NCBI GenBank assembly: GCA_964501655.1
Contig: CAZCTN010000029.1
Location: forward strand, 1-42,958
Length of the DNA stretch: 42,958 nucleotides
Direction: 5' to 3'
Source: JAAYJK01 sp964501655
GTDB lineage: Bacteria; Bacillota; Syntrophomonadia; Syntrophomonadales; Syntrophomonadaceae
In this document: piece by piece, positions 24,430 through 31,614 of the stretch
Layout: each line of letters begins with the position of its first letter
Numbering within the stretch: the first letter of the stretch is position 1
The notes under the pieces: generated by a model
The model's input: the letters and a program-made list of their open reading frames with translations, nothing else
What the model was told of the DNA's origin: nothing
The model's database searches: none
Made by a program: the position numbers and the translations under genes

Positions 24430-25716
24430 ATGACTAACACCAATACTATCCAGGGAGAAAAAATTACTGTTAACAATGGGGTTTTGAATGTTCCGGACCA
24501 TCCTATAATACCTTTTATTGAGGGTGATGGAACCGGACCGGATATCTGGGCCGCTGCCTCCCGGGTTCTGGATGCTGCGGCAGAAAAGGCCTACGGGGGC
24601 AAAAGGTCTATCGTATGGCGTGAGGTTCTGGCCGGAGAAAAGGCATTCAATCTTACGGGAGAATGGCTTCCAGCCGAGACCCTGGATACTATCCGCGAAT
24701 ACATCATTGCCATCAAGGGACCGCTGACTACTCCCATAGGCGGCGGGATTCGCTCCTTGAATGTTGCTTTGAGACAGGAGCTGGATCTCTACGTTTGTCT
24801 GAGACCGGTCAGATATTTTACCGGGGTACCCTCGCCGGTCAAGAGACCGGAAGATGTAGATATGGTTATTTTTAGGGAGAACACTGAGGATATTTATGCC
24901 GGGATAGAATATGCTTTTGACTCACCAGAGGCTCAAGAACTGATAGCCTTTTTACAGGACAGGCTGGGAGTCAGCAATATAAGATTCCCCGAAACTTCCG
25001 GGATAGGGATAAAACCTGTATCCGAAGCCGGAAGCAAACGCCTGATCCGGGCTGCTATTCAATATGCCATTGATGAAGGACGGAAGAGTGTTACTCTGGT
25101 GCACAAGGGCAATATCATGAAATTCACTGAAGGCGCCTTTAAGCAGTGGGGATACGATGTGGCTGAAAAAGAATTTGCCGGCCAGACTTTTACCTGGGAT
25201 CAATATGATCGGATTAAAGAGATGGAAGGGGAGCAGGCGGCTAACGCAGCCCAGGCTAAGGCTGAAGCTGAAGGCAAGGTTATTATCAAGGATGCTATTG
25301 CCGATATATTCCTGCAGCAGGTTCTCACCCGGCCTACCGAGTTTGAAGTGGTAGCCACCCTTAATCTGAACGGTGATTATGCTTCTGACGCCTTGGCTGC
25401 TCAGGTTGGCGGAATAGGGATTGCGCCTGGAGCCAATATTAATTATCTTACCGGCCATGCCATATTCGAAGCTACCCATGGGACTGCGCCCAAATACGCC
25501 GGTCTGGACAAAGTCAATCCCTCCTCGGTGATATTATCCGGAGTGATGATGCTGCAGCATCTGCAATGGCATGAAGCCGCTGATTTAATCGTTTCGTCCA
25601 TGGAAAAGACTATTTCCAGCAAAGTAGTTACCTACGATTTCGCCCGGCTCATGGAGGGAGCTGCCGAAGTCAAGTGTTCACAGTTCGCCGATGAACTGAT
25701 AAAGAATATGCAGTAA
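24430..25716 (+). CDS. icd: NADP-dependent isocitrate dehydrogenase
   Basis: 428 aa. Oxidises isocitrate to 2-oxoglutarate with CO2 release. Motifs: IEGDGTGPDIW, PLTTPIGGGIRSLNVALRQ (isocitrate-binding Ser/Arg), DMVIFRENTEDIYAGIEY, LVHKGNIMKFTEG, LNLNGDYASDALAAQVGGIGIAPGANIN and the cofactor loop THGTAPKYAG. The Lys-Tyr in that loop is the NADP-selective pair of the E. coli-like enzymes. The start is the ATG at 24430: AAAGGAG (24414-24420) is 9 nt away, whereas the ATG at 24424 is only 3 nt from it. Downstream of the citrate-synthase-like gene by 117 nt; no aconitase is here. Confidence 0.94.
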   Translation: MTNTNTIQGEKITVNNGVLNVPDHPIIPFIEGDGTGPDIWAAASRVLDAAAEKAYGGKRSIVWREVLAGEKAFNLTGEWLPAETLDTIREYIIAIKGPLTTPIGGGIRSLNVALRQELDLYVCLRPVRYFTGVPSPVKRPEDVDMVIFRENTEDIYAGIEYAFDSPEAQELIAFLQDRLGVSNIRFPETSGIGIKPVSEAGSKRLIRAAIQYAIDEGRKSVTLVHKGNIMKFTEGAFKQWGYDVAEKEFAGQTFTWDQYDRIKEMEGEQAANAAQAKAEAEGKVIIKDAIADIFLQQVLTRPTEFEVVATLNLNGDYASDALAAQVGGIGIAPGANINYLTGHAIFEATHGTAPKYAGLDKVNPSSVILSGVMMLQHLQWHEAADLIVSSMEKTISSKVVTYDFARLMEGAAEVKCSQFADELIKNMQ

Positions 25717-25767
25717 TAAATGCTGGCTTTAGCTATATATTTTTATTGAAGGGGGGAGGGAATTTCT

Positions 25768-26634
25768 ATGAAGATAATAGAGTTTTACCAGACATCCCAA
25801 AAACCAGTGCTGTCACTGGAAATTTTTCCGCCCCAGGCCAGCTATCCAGTTGAATCCATATTCGAGACCATTGAGGAATTAAAAGATTTGCGAATGGATT
25901 ATATCAGCGTCACCTACGGAGCCGGGGGCAGCACCAGAGACCGAACGGTAGAAATCGCCTCCGGCATAAAAAGGGACTTTGGAATTGAGACTCTGGCTCA
26001 TTTGACCTGTATGGCCCACAGCCGGCAGGAAGTGGATAAGATACTGGAAACCCTATGGGAAGAAGGGATACGTAACATTATGGCTTTGAGGGGCGATCCT
26101 CCGGCAGATGACGAGAAACTGGATTCTGCCCACAGAGAATACCATTATGCCCGGGAATTGATAGAGGATGCCCGCCAAAAGGCTGACTTTGGCATTGCGG
26201 CAGCTGCTTATCCTGAAGGTCATCCGGAATGCCGAAGCCTTGGAGATGACCTGCTTTATCTCAAACAAAAGGTTGATGCGGGGGTGGATGTACTGATCAC
26301 CCAATTCTTCTTTGATAACCGAAAGTTTCTCGATTTCGTTGACCGGGCGCTGAGGATCGGCCTTACCTGTCCCATAGTACCGGGTGTAATGCCGGTTCTC
26401 AATGCCAAACAAATCGGGCGGATGTTGTCTTTGTCAGGTGCTTCGGTAACTGCGGAGCTAAGGCGTTTGCTGGATAAATATGGAGATCAGCCTGAAGATA
26501 TGAAGAAAGCTGGGATTGAATATGCCAGCCGGCAGTTGGAGGATCTCTTGATAAACCGGGTACCCGGAATTCACCTTTATACCATGAACAAATCCAGGGA
26601 AATTAAAGAAATCGCAGCTAATGCCGGATTGTAA
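25768..26634 (+). CDS. metF: Methylenetetrahydrofolate reductase (MetF)
   Basis: 288-aa flavoprotein TIM barrel. It interconverts 5,10-methylene-THF and 5-methyl-THF, for methionine synthesis or the Wood-Ljungdahl methyl branch. Motifs: SLEIFPPQ (catalytic Glu), DYISVTYGAGGSTRDRT, LAHLTCMAHSRQE, NIMALRGDPP, AAYPEGHPE, LITQFFFDN and VPGVMPVLN. Length is typical of bacterial MetF. The MetV/RnfC2 zinc partner seen in acetogens is not adjacent. GGGGGGAGGG lies just before the ATG. 51 nt after icd on the same strand; whether the two are one transcript is not clear. Confidence 0.94.
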   Translation: MKIIEFYQTSQKPVLSLEIFPPQASYPVESIFETIEELKDLRMDYISVTYGAGGSTRDRTVEIASGIKRDFGIETLAHLTCMAHSRQEVDKILETLWEEGIRNIMALRGDPPADDEKLDSAHREYHYARELIEDARQKADFGIAAAAYPEGHPECRSLGDDLLYLKQKVDAGVDVLITQFFFDNRKFLDFVDRALRIGLTCPIVPGVMPVLNAKQIGRMLSLSGASVTAELRRLLDKYGDQPEDMKKAGIEYASRQLEDLLINRVPGIHLYTMNKSREIKEIAANAGL

Positions 26635-26667
26635 CCAGGCTAAGGCTGCCAGCCGGGATGTAATAGA

Positions 26668-26740
26668 AACCGGGAGGCGTTCCCCGAGGCTTGCCCAGGC
26701 GAGAACACGGGATTGTCTCCCGGTTGCCGCTTCCGGGAGA
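26668..26740. repeat. Alternative hairpin-forming repeats between metF and the kinase gene
   Basis: AACCGGGAG (26668-26676) pairs with CTCCCGGTT (26717-26725). TCTCCCGG (26716-26723) can instead pair with CCGGGAGA (26733-26740) over a 9-nt loop. The two stems are mutually exclusive. They lie in the 119-nt convergent gap. There is no T-tract, so a terminator role is uncertain. Confidence 0.4.
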
Positions 26741-26753
26741 GACTTCCGCTATC

Positions 26754-28796
26754 TCATGCCCCCAGCTTTTTATACAGCTGGCAGAGATGGGAGAATGAGT
26801 TGTTGATAGCCTGAGCTTCATTCTGGCCTGCAGCCTGTTCAATCCTGGCTGCGGTGCGGGAAATCTCGTGGAAACCGTATAAACCGGCACTGCCCTTAAT
26901 ATCATGACTGATGCTCTTTACTTCCTGGATGTCATTGTTTTTCACCGCCGTGTCCAGTTCCTGAATAGATTCACACAAGGAGTCCAAAAATTCTGGCATT
27001 AGCTCAGCTATCAGGCCAGCTGCGCTTTTATCATCAGGCTTCTCTGCATCACCATAATTGATACAACGGTTTATCTCTGCGATTAAGTCCTCAGCCTTGA
27101 AGGGTTTGCCTATATAGGCGTTGCAGCCGCAGGCCAGGCATTTCTCACGAGCGTCGGGGGTAGTATCGGCGGTCATGGCTATAATGGGCAGAGCACGGCT
27201 GCTTTGCCGGATGCGAATTATCCGGGTGGCTTCGTAGCCATCCATCAAGGGCATTTGCATGTCCATCAGAACCATATCATATTCAGCTTTCTGCAACATT
27301 TCCTGAGCCTCCTGGCCATTGGCGGCCGCGCCGGTCTGGAAGCCATACTTGTGCAGTATCTGGCTGACTATGTTGCGGGTCAAGTTATTATCATCCACGA
27401 CTAAAATATTGATGGGCTTAAATCCCAACAGCAGTTGATCCACCTGGTCATAGCGGTCGGGTTCTGGTTCTTTCTTTGCCGGCCGCTGCAAATAGTCTTC
27501 TGCCGGCAGCTTGATATAAACGGTTGAACCCTGCCCGACCAAGCTTTCAATCCACAATTCTCCGTTCATGACCTCCACCAGCTGTTTGCACAGGTATAAA
27601 CCCAGTCCGGTTCCCTGGTATTGCCGGGAGGAAGAATTGTCCACCTGGGAGAAAGGAGAAAATAGCCGGGTCAATTGATCTGAGGCGATGCCGATCCCGG
27701 TGTCGCTTATGGATATCTTGATCCATGATGAGGTTAGGTTTTTACTGTACTCCATCCGGCAGATTATGCCGCCCTCATGGGTAAATTTCACCGCATTATA
27801 CAGGATATTGATCAGCACCTGCTGCAGTTTAGCCTGATCCAGCAACAGATACTCGGGCAAATCCGGATCAATGAACACATCTATACTCAGGCCTTTTTCA
27901 TGCAGGGAGGGATAAACTGAGCTTATGGTTTGGATAAAGATGTTTCTAAGATTGCATTCCCTGGCCTGGCAGGCAGAAGCTCCCAGTTCTACCCGGGATA
28001 CATCTAAAATCCGATCGATTACTTCCAGCAGTTGCTCCCCGCACTCACTGATGATCTTAATGTTTTCCTGCTCAAAACTATCCCTGCTGGTGCGTTCCAG
28101 CAGTTCCACCGCTCCCAGTATTCCAATCAGGGGTGTTCTCAGTTCATGACTGATATTGGCCAGAAACTGATTTTTGGCCATTGCAGCTGTTTCTGCCTCC
28201 TGCTGACTTTGAATCAGCGAGGTGATGTCCTGGGAGTAAATGAAAACCCCGTAAATGGAACTGTTTTCAACGATGGGGCTGATGCGATGCAAATAGGTCC
28301 TGGAATCACCGTTTATATACAGAGTTTGATGGTTCTGCCACTGCCGGCCGGTGGCAAAGACCATCCGAATTCCTTCCAGCTGCTGGCTGTCAAAATGCGA
28401 ATCTTTTTCCGCCACCCGATCAGTGTATATCTTGTTTTTATCTATGCCAAACAAATATTCCGCGCTGTGATTGTGATAAATCACCCGGCGGCGGTAATTT
28501 AAAATGATTACGCTTTCCGGGATGTCATCCAGGGCCTGAATATATATCTGCGGCAGCTTATCCGATCCTGCTTCCTGGGCCTCCCCCCCGGCTGTTAGCG
28601 GGTGGGAGCGTAATCGAAGTTCCTGCAGCTGCTGCTGATATAATAGAATAATAGCTGTTAGGATTATCAGGGCCAGAGCCGGGATATATATCAACTGCCA
28701 GCCACCCGGGTGGGATGAGTATATAAACAGATACATAATAAGCAAAGAAGCTAGGAGAAGAGTGAATATAACATAATTTATTCTTTTTAGTGACAA
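26754..28796 (-). CDS. Hybrid sensor histidine kinase with PAS, receiver and Hpt domains
   Basis: 680 aa. Two N-terminal membrane helices (8-26 and 34-53) with a short outside loop of about 8 residues. Then a PAS domain (about 85-190), a HisKA domain with His217 (ISHELRTPL) and an HATPase domain (NILYNAVKFTH, SDTGIGIA, GTGLGLYLCKQL). A receiver domain follows (about 462-578: acid pocket Asp468/469, acceptor Asp512 in LMDMQMP, Lys564), then an Hpt domain (His631 in SHDIKGSAGLYG). This is a complete internal phosphorelay that would need a separate output receiver; none is adjacent. TTG start with GGAGG about 9 nt upstream. The sensed signal is probably cytoplasmic or membrane-linked, as there is no large outside domain. 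Confidence 0.93.
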   Translation of the reverse strand: MSLKRINYVIFTLLLASLLIMYLFIYSSHPGGWQLIYIPALALIILTAIILLYQQQLQELRLRSHPLTAGGEAQEAGSDKLPQIYIQALDDIPESVIILNYRRRVIYHNHSAEYLFGIDKNKIYTDRVAEKDSHFDSQQLEGIRMVFATGRQWQNHQTLYINGDSRTYLHRISPIVENSSIYGVFIYSQDITSLIQSQQEAETAAMAKNQFLANISHELRTPLIGILGAVELLERTSRDSFEQENIKIISECGEQLLEVIDRILDVSRVELGASACQARECNLRNIFIQTISSVYPSLHEKGLSIDVFIDPDLPEYLLLDQAKLQQVLINILYNAVKFTHEGGIICRMEYSKNLTSSWIKISISDTGIGIASDQLTRLFSPFSQVDNSSSRQYQGTGLGLYLCKQLVEVMNGELWIESLVGQGSTVYIKLPAEDYLQRPAKKEPEPDRYDQVDQLLLGFKPINILVVDDNNLTRNIVSQILHKYGFQTGAAANGQEAQEMLQKAEYDMVLMDMQMPLMDGYEATRIIRIRQSSRALPIIAMTADTTPDAREKCLACGCNAYIGKPFKAEDLIAEINRCINYGDAEKPDDKSAAGLIAELMPEFLDSLCESIQELDTAVKNNDIQEVKSISHDIKGSAGLYGFHEISRTAARIEQAAGQNEAQAINNSFSHLCQLYKKLGA

Positions 28797-28842
28797 GGTC
28801 TTACACCTCCTCGAAACTTAAAGGATCATGGAAATATCTGTT

Positions 28843-28861
28843 GTGTATAAATAAGATACAC
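28843..28861. promoter_or_regulatory. Inverted repeat in the kinase-glucosaminidase divergent region
   Basis: GTGTAT (28843-28848) and ATACAC (28856-28861) around a 7-nt AT-rich centre, in the 283-nt gap between two divergent genes. Operator-like; binding protein unknown. A GC hairpin (CCCCCG 28994-28999 with CGGGGG 29004-29009) lies further towards the plus-strand gene, in its probable leader. Confidence 0.3.
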
Positions 28862-29079
28862 TAAACCGGCGGAAAAACATGTCTTCTTATGAGAGCCAGA
28901 CAGCGATATTTTTATATTTTCAGGCCGAATTGTGTAAAAATGAGGATGTTTTTATGACCTTATGGCGTAATCGTCATCGACAAAATAATTCATCCCCCGG
29001 AAGCGGGGGGCGACAGCAGGAATTTAAGCTGTACCTGGTGAACTTATTCTCTAGAGTATAAAAACTGGAGGTGCAGCAT

Positions 29080-30060
29080 TTGACAAAGATGAGGAAAGCC
29101 ACGGCAGGTTTGGTTATAGCAGCGGTGATGATGGTATTTATCGGGTTTAATTTTATAGGACCTGTATCAGCTGATGCCCAGCAAATAATCAAGATATTTA
29201 TCAACGGCAGGGAAGTAGAATCAGATGTCCAACCGGTTATTATCAATAGCCGGACCATGGTACCCATCCGGGCCATAAGCGAAGGATTAGGCATGGATGT
29301 AGAGTGGGACGGAGTCAACCGCTATGTGCTGATTACCAATCCAGCCCTGGATCTAATCCAGGATAATTCGGGAGTGGATTCAACCCCCCTTAATGGTCAG
29401 ATGTCGATAATGGGGGAATCTACTGTCAGTGCCGAAGCGCTAAGACAGCTGATGCTGGCCAACAATCCTCTGGCTCCCAGCGAGCTGCCGGAGTTATACC
29501 TGCAGATAGCCAGAGATTACGGAATCAGAGGAGATGTAGCCTTCTGCCAGGCGGCCAAGGAAACCGGCTGGTGGAAATATGGAGGACTGGTGCAGGCCTA
29601 TCAGAATAATTACTGCGGATTAAGTGCTACCGGCAGCGCAGCTACCGGAAATGAAGATTTGCGGGGAGCTGATCCTTCCCGGGTATGGTTCGAAGCGGGA
29701 GTCCACGGAGCCATATTTAAAACTCCGGCCGATGGGGTTGAAGCTCATATCCAGCATCTCTATGCCTATGCCAGTAAATCAGCTCTGCCGGGGGGCAAGA
29801 CCCTGGTAGACCCCAGGTTTGTCCTGATTAATCGAGGTGTTGCCGCTACCTGGAGCGATCTGGACGGCAGATGGGCGGTTCCCGGAGTAGGCTATGGGCA
29901 GAGCATAATAAATGACTACTATGCCCGGGCCGGCAACAGCACCAGCAGCAGTACCAGCAGCACCGGCAGCATGACCCAGGCGGAAAAAATTGCTCAGCTG
30001 GAAAAGGAAAACCAGCTATTAAAAATGGAGGTACTGCGTCTGCAGAAACTAACCCAATAG
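29080..30060 (+). CDS. Secreted N-acetylglucosaminidase with copper-amine-oxidase-like N-domain
   Basis: 326 aa. A signal peptide (MRKATAGLVIAAVMMVFIGF to VSADA) leads to a copper amine oxidase N-terminal domain (IKIFINGREVESDV, INSRTMVPIRAISEGLGMDVEWD), a common wall-attachment or stalk module in clostridia. Then comes a glucosaminidase domain (IARDYGIRGDVAFCQAAKETGWW, where Glu in AKETG is the likely catalytic residue; NNYCGLSATG; DGVEAHIQHLYAYA). A Ser/Thr-rich linker and a 30-residue coiled coil (AEKIAQLEKENQLLKMEVLRLQKL) end it. TTG at 29080 is chosen with GGAGGT 7 nt upstream. It should cleave peptidoglycan glycan strands. Divergent from the kinase gene. Confidence 0.88.
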   Translation: MTKMRKATAGLVIAAVMMVFIGFNFIGPVSADAQQIIKIFINGREVESDVQPVIINSRTMVPIRAISEGLGMDVEWDGVNRYVLITNPALDLIQDNSGVDSTPLNGQMSIMGESTVSAEALRQLMLANNPLAPSELPELYLQIARDYGIRGDVAFCQAAKETGWWKYGGLVQAYQNNYCGLSATGSAATGNEDLRGADPSRVWFEAGVHGAIFKTPADGVEAHIQHLYAYASKSALPGGKTLVDPRFVLINRGVAATWSDLDGRWAVPGVGYGQSIINDYYARAGNSTSSSTSSTGSMTQAEKIAQLEKENQLLKMEVLRLQKLTQ

Positions 30061-30082
30061 GCTGAATGGAATGACCGTACCC

Positions 30083-30123
30083 AAAAAAGAGCTCTGGCAG
30101 CTTATCACACAAGCTGCCAGAGC
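30083..30123 (-). terminator. Minus-strand terminator, strong 13-bp hairpin
   Basis: GCTCTGGCAGCTT (30091-30103) is fully complementary to 30111-30123 across a 7-nt loop. Read on the minus strand the hairpin is followed by TC and six T. It therefore fits transcripts coming from the transporter gene (stop at 30344), although it sits 30 nt behind the plus-strand glucosaminidase stop. Confidence 0.7.
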
Positions 30124-30154
30124 GAGCAAAAAGGCGAAGGTCAAGGATATACTC

Positions 30155-30242
30155 AAACGCCGCGATTGAGGTGGGCTATGGTATAGGGACACACCGTCAC
30201 TTCGGCAAGGAATGTCCCCGTATAGTCGATTGAGCGGTGTTT
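30155..30242. repeat. Nested palindromic element (REP/MITE-like)
   Basis: An outer pair AAACGCCGC (30155-30163) with GCGGTGTTT (30234-30242, one G-T pair) encloses an inner stem: GGGACA (30186-30191) with TGTCCC (30213-30218), flanked by TATA on both sides (30182-30185, 30221-30224). The inner motif GGGACACACCGTCACTTC resembles dispersed GGGACA-type palindromes that I recall from many Firmicutes genomes, like the repeat at 25-88. No coding sequence. Confidence 0.5.
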
Positions 30243-30281
30243 AGGTTAAAGAAGCAGAGATTCACCTGTTATGGCAAGCTG

Positions 30282-30316
30282 AGAGGCTGTTCCCGCTAGG
30301 GATACAGCCTCTTTTT
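30282..30316 (+). terminator. Plus-strand terminator
   Basis: AGAGGCTGT (30282-30290) pairs with ACAGCCTCT (30304-30312). The loop holds a further TCCC/GGGA pairing, and five T (30312-30316) follow. It would stop transcripts from the glucosaminidase gene 220 nt after its stop codon. Confidence 0.75.
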
Positions 30317-30343
30317 CGGGTTTAGGATTATTTTTAACTGGTA

Positions 30344-30991
30344 TTATTTCATGGCCATAGCTTTTCTGTGCAGCGGTCCGAATGGGCTTCCTACCGGTAA
30401 TACAGTATATCCATAGTGGCCATTCAGTACATTGGCAGCTGAACCATAGAAAGACATCATGGCTATACCGAATTCTGAGTAAGCAGCCAGTTCATGCCAG
30501 AACTCTCCGCCCCATCCCAGGGTGTTCATAAAGAGGCCCAGGAACAGTAAATCAATCAAGAAGAAAATGATAAACAGTACCTTGTTGGCACCCATGGCGC
30601 CAACAGTCATATACACGGTAAATATAAAATAACCCAGAAAAGCGAAGCCCAGCTGATGAATATCTCCGCTTACCCCGTCGGCGACGCCAATAGTTCCATT
30701 GCCCATCATCCAGGTGGTGGCTACGGCAAACCAGAAAAAACCATAACCGCAAAAGGCGGTAGCACCAAAAGTATTGTTGTGCTTGAAATCATAAATGCCG
30801 GCTACGAACTGGGCAGCCGCACCTAAAAACAAGGCCCAGGGTATGATGTAAAGGGTACCTTCAGTTATCCCTAATTTCTGTGATGAAGCCACCAGGGTAA
30901 CCAGGGCTAAACCTAACAAACCAAGTGCGGAGGGGTTTCCCACCGTCTCCTGTATGTGTCCGGATATTTTTACTTCTTTTATATCTGCCAT
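30344..30991 (-). CDS. GPR1/FUN34/YaaH family (acetate/succinate) transporter
   Basis: 215 aa with six hydrophobic segments. The family signature near the N-terminus is GNPSALGLLGLALVT (NPxxLGL), followed by YIIPWALFLGAAAQFVAGIYDFKHNNTFGATAFCGYGFFW, typical of SatP/AceTr proteins. The members form hexameric acetate or succinate channels. The frame opens at an ATG at 31024, but GGGGGAGG just before the ATG at 30991 selects the shorter form (MADIKEVKI). Divergent from an acyl-CoA dehydrogenase, which suits export of acetate made by fatty-acid oxidation; direction and substrate are inference. Confidence 0.9.
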   Translation of the reverse strand: MADIKEVKISGHIQETVGNPSALGLLGLALVTLVASSQKLGITEGTLYIIPWALFLGAAAQFVAGIYDFKHNNTFGATAFCGYGFFWFAVATTWMMGNGTIGVADGVSGDIHQLGFAFLGYFIFTVYMTVGAMGANKVLFIIFFLIDLLFLGLFMNTLGWGGEFWHELAAYSEFGIAMMSFYGSAANVLNGHYGYTVLPVGSPFGPLHRKAMAMK

Positions 30992-31614
30992 AATTTCCTC
31001 CCCCAAAATACTATATTCCCCCATAATAGAATTTAAACCGTTTCACTCCTTTCTAAAGGTATTTATGAGAGTCATTTAAACAATAGTGATTAATATTCAA
31101 CATATTATTAAAAAATCCTGTTGCTTTGTGATATTTTTCCTTAAACCACCCGGAACACTGATGCTAGGGTAATGGCCCGAAATGGCAGAAATAATCAACG
31201 GATTTAGGCTGGTCAGCAGAACCAGGCAATTATCGGACCCCGGCACCCGATTAATTTAACTATTTTGAAAATTTAAACTTTAAGGGGCAAAAAGGATATA
31301 TCAAACCATCTTTAGAATATAAGAAACAAGCAGAAATATGTTGTTTTACAGTGGTATAACGACGTATACCTGATAGGAACAGTAAGTGGAGTTCTGTTGC
31401 GGTATGGTAAATAGAATAAAAAAGATATCCTACTGACAACAGGACTTGCTCACATCGGGGGGTGGTTGGCAAAGAGTTTTATTGCACGCTTATTTTCAGG
31501 GGGAATTTTTTTAACGTAGTTTAATAAGAGGGGCATTCACTGATCTTTTGGTGCTTTTAAGGGGTAGTATTGAAAGGGAGGGGTTTGTCTTTATATTGGA
31601 GGGGGTTTAATAAA
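30992..31614. promoter_or_regulatory. Long divergent regulatory region with an operator-like repeat
   Basis: A 623-nt AT-rich non-coding gap between the acetate transporter family gene (minus) and the acyl-CoA dehydrogenase (plus). GGTATA (31353-31358) and TATACC (31365-31370) form an 18-bp inverted repeat with ACGACG between. I see no convincing ORF, tRNA or known riboswitch. No sigma-A promoter stands out. A GG/GC pair near 31468-31485 has the wrong spacing for sigma-54. Confidence 0.45.

Noticed and set aside
28879..29061. 60-aa ORF upstream of the glucosaminidase
   Set aside because: No good ribosome site, spans a GC hairpin in the probable leader and has no recognisable pattern.
28797..29079. 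c-di-AMP or c-di-GMP riboswitch before the wall hydrolase gene
   Set aside because: Such riboswitches often precede these genes, but I find none of the consensus segments here.
31466..31486. Sigma-54-like TTGGCA and TTGCA elements
   Set aside because: The GG and GC doublets are 14 nt apart; the sigma-54 arrangement needs 10.
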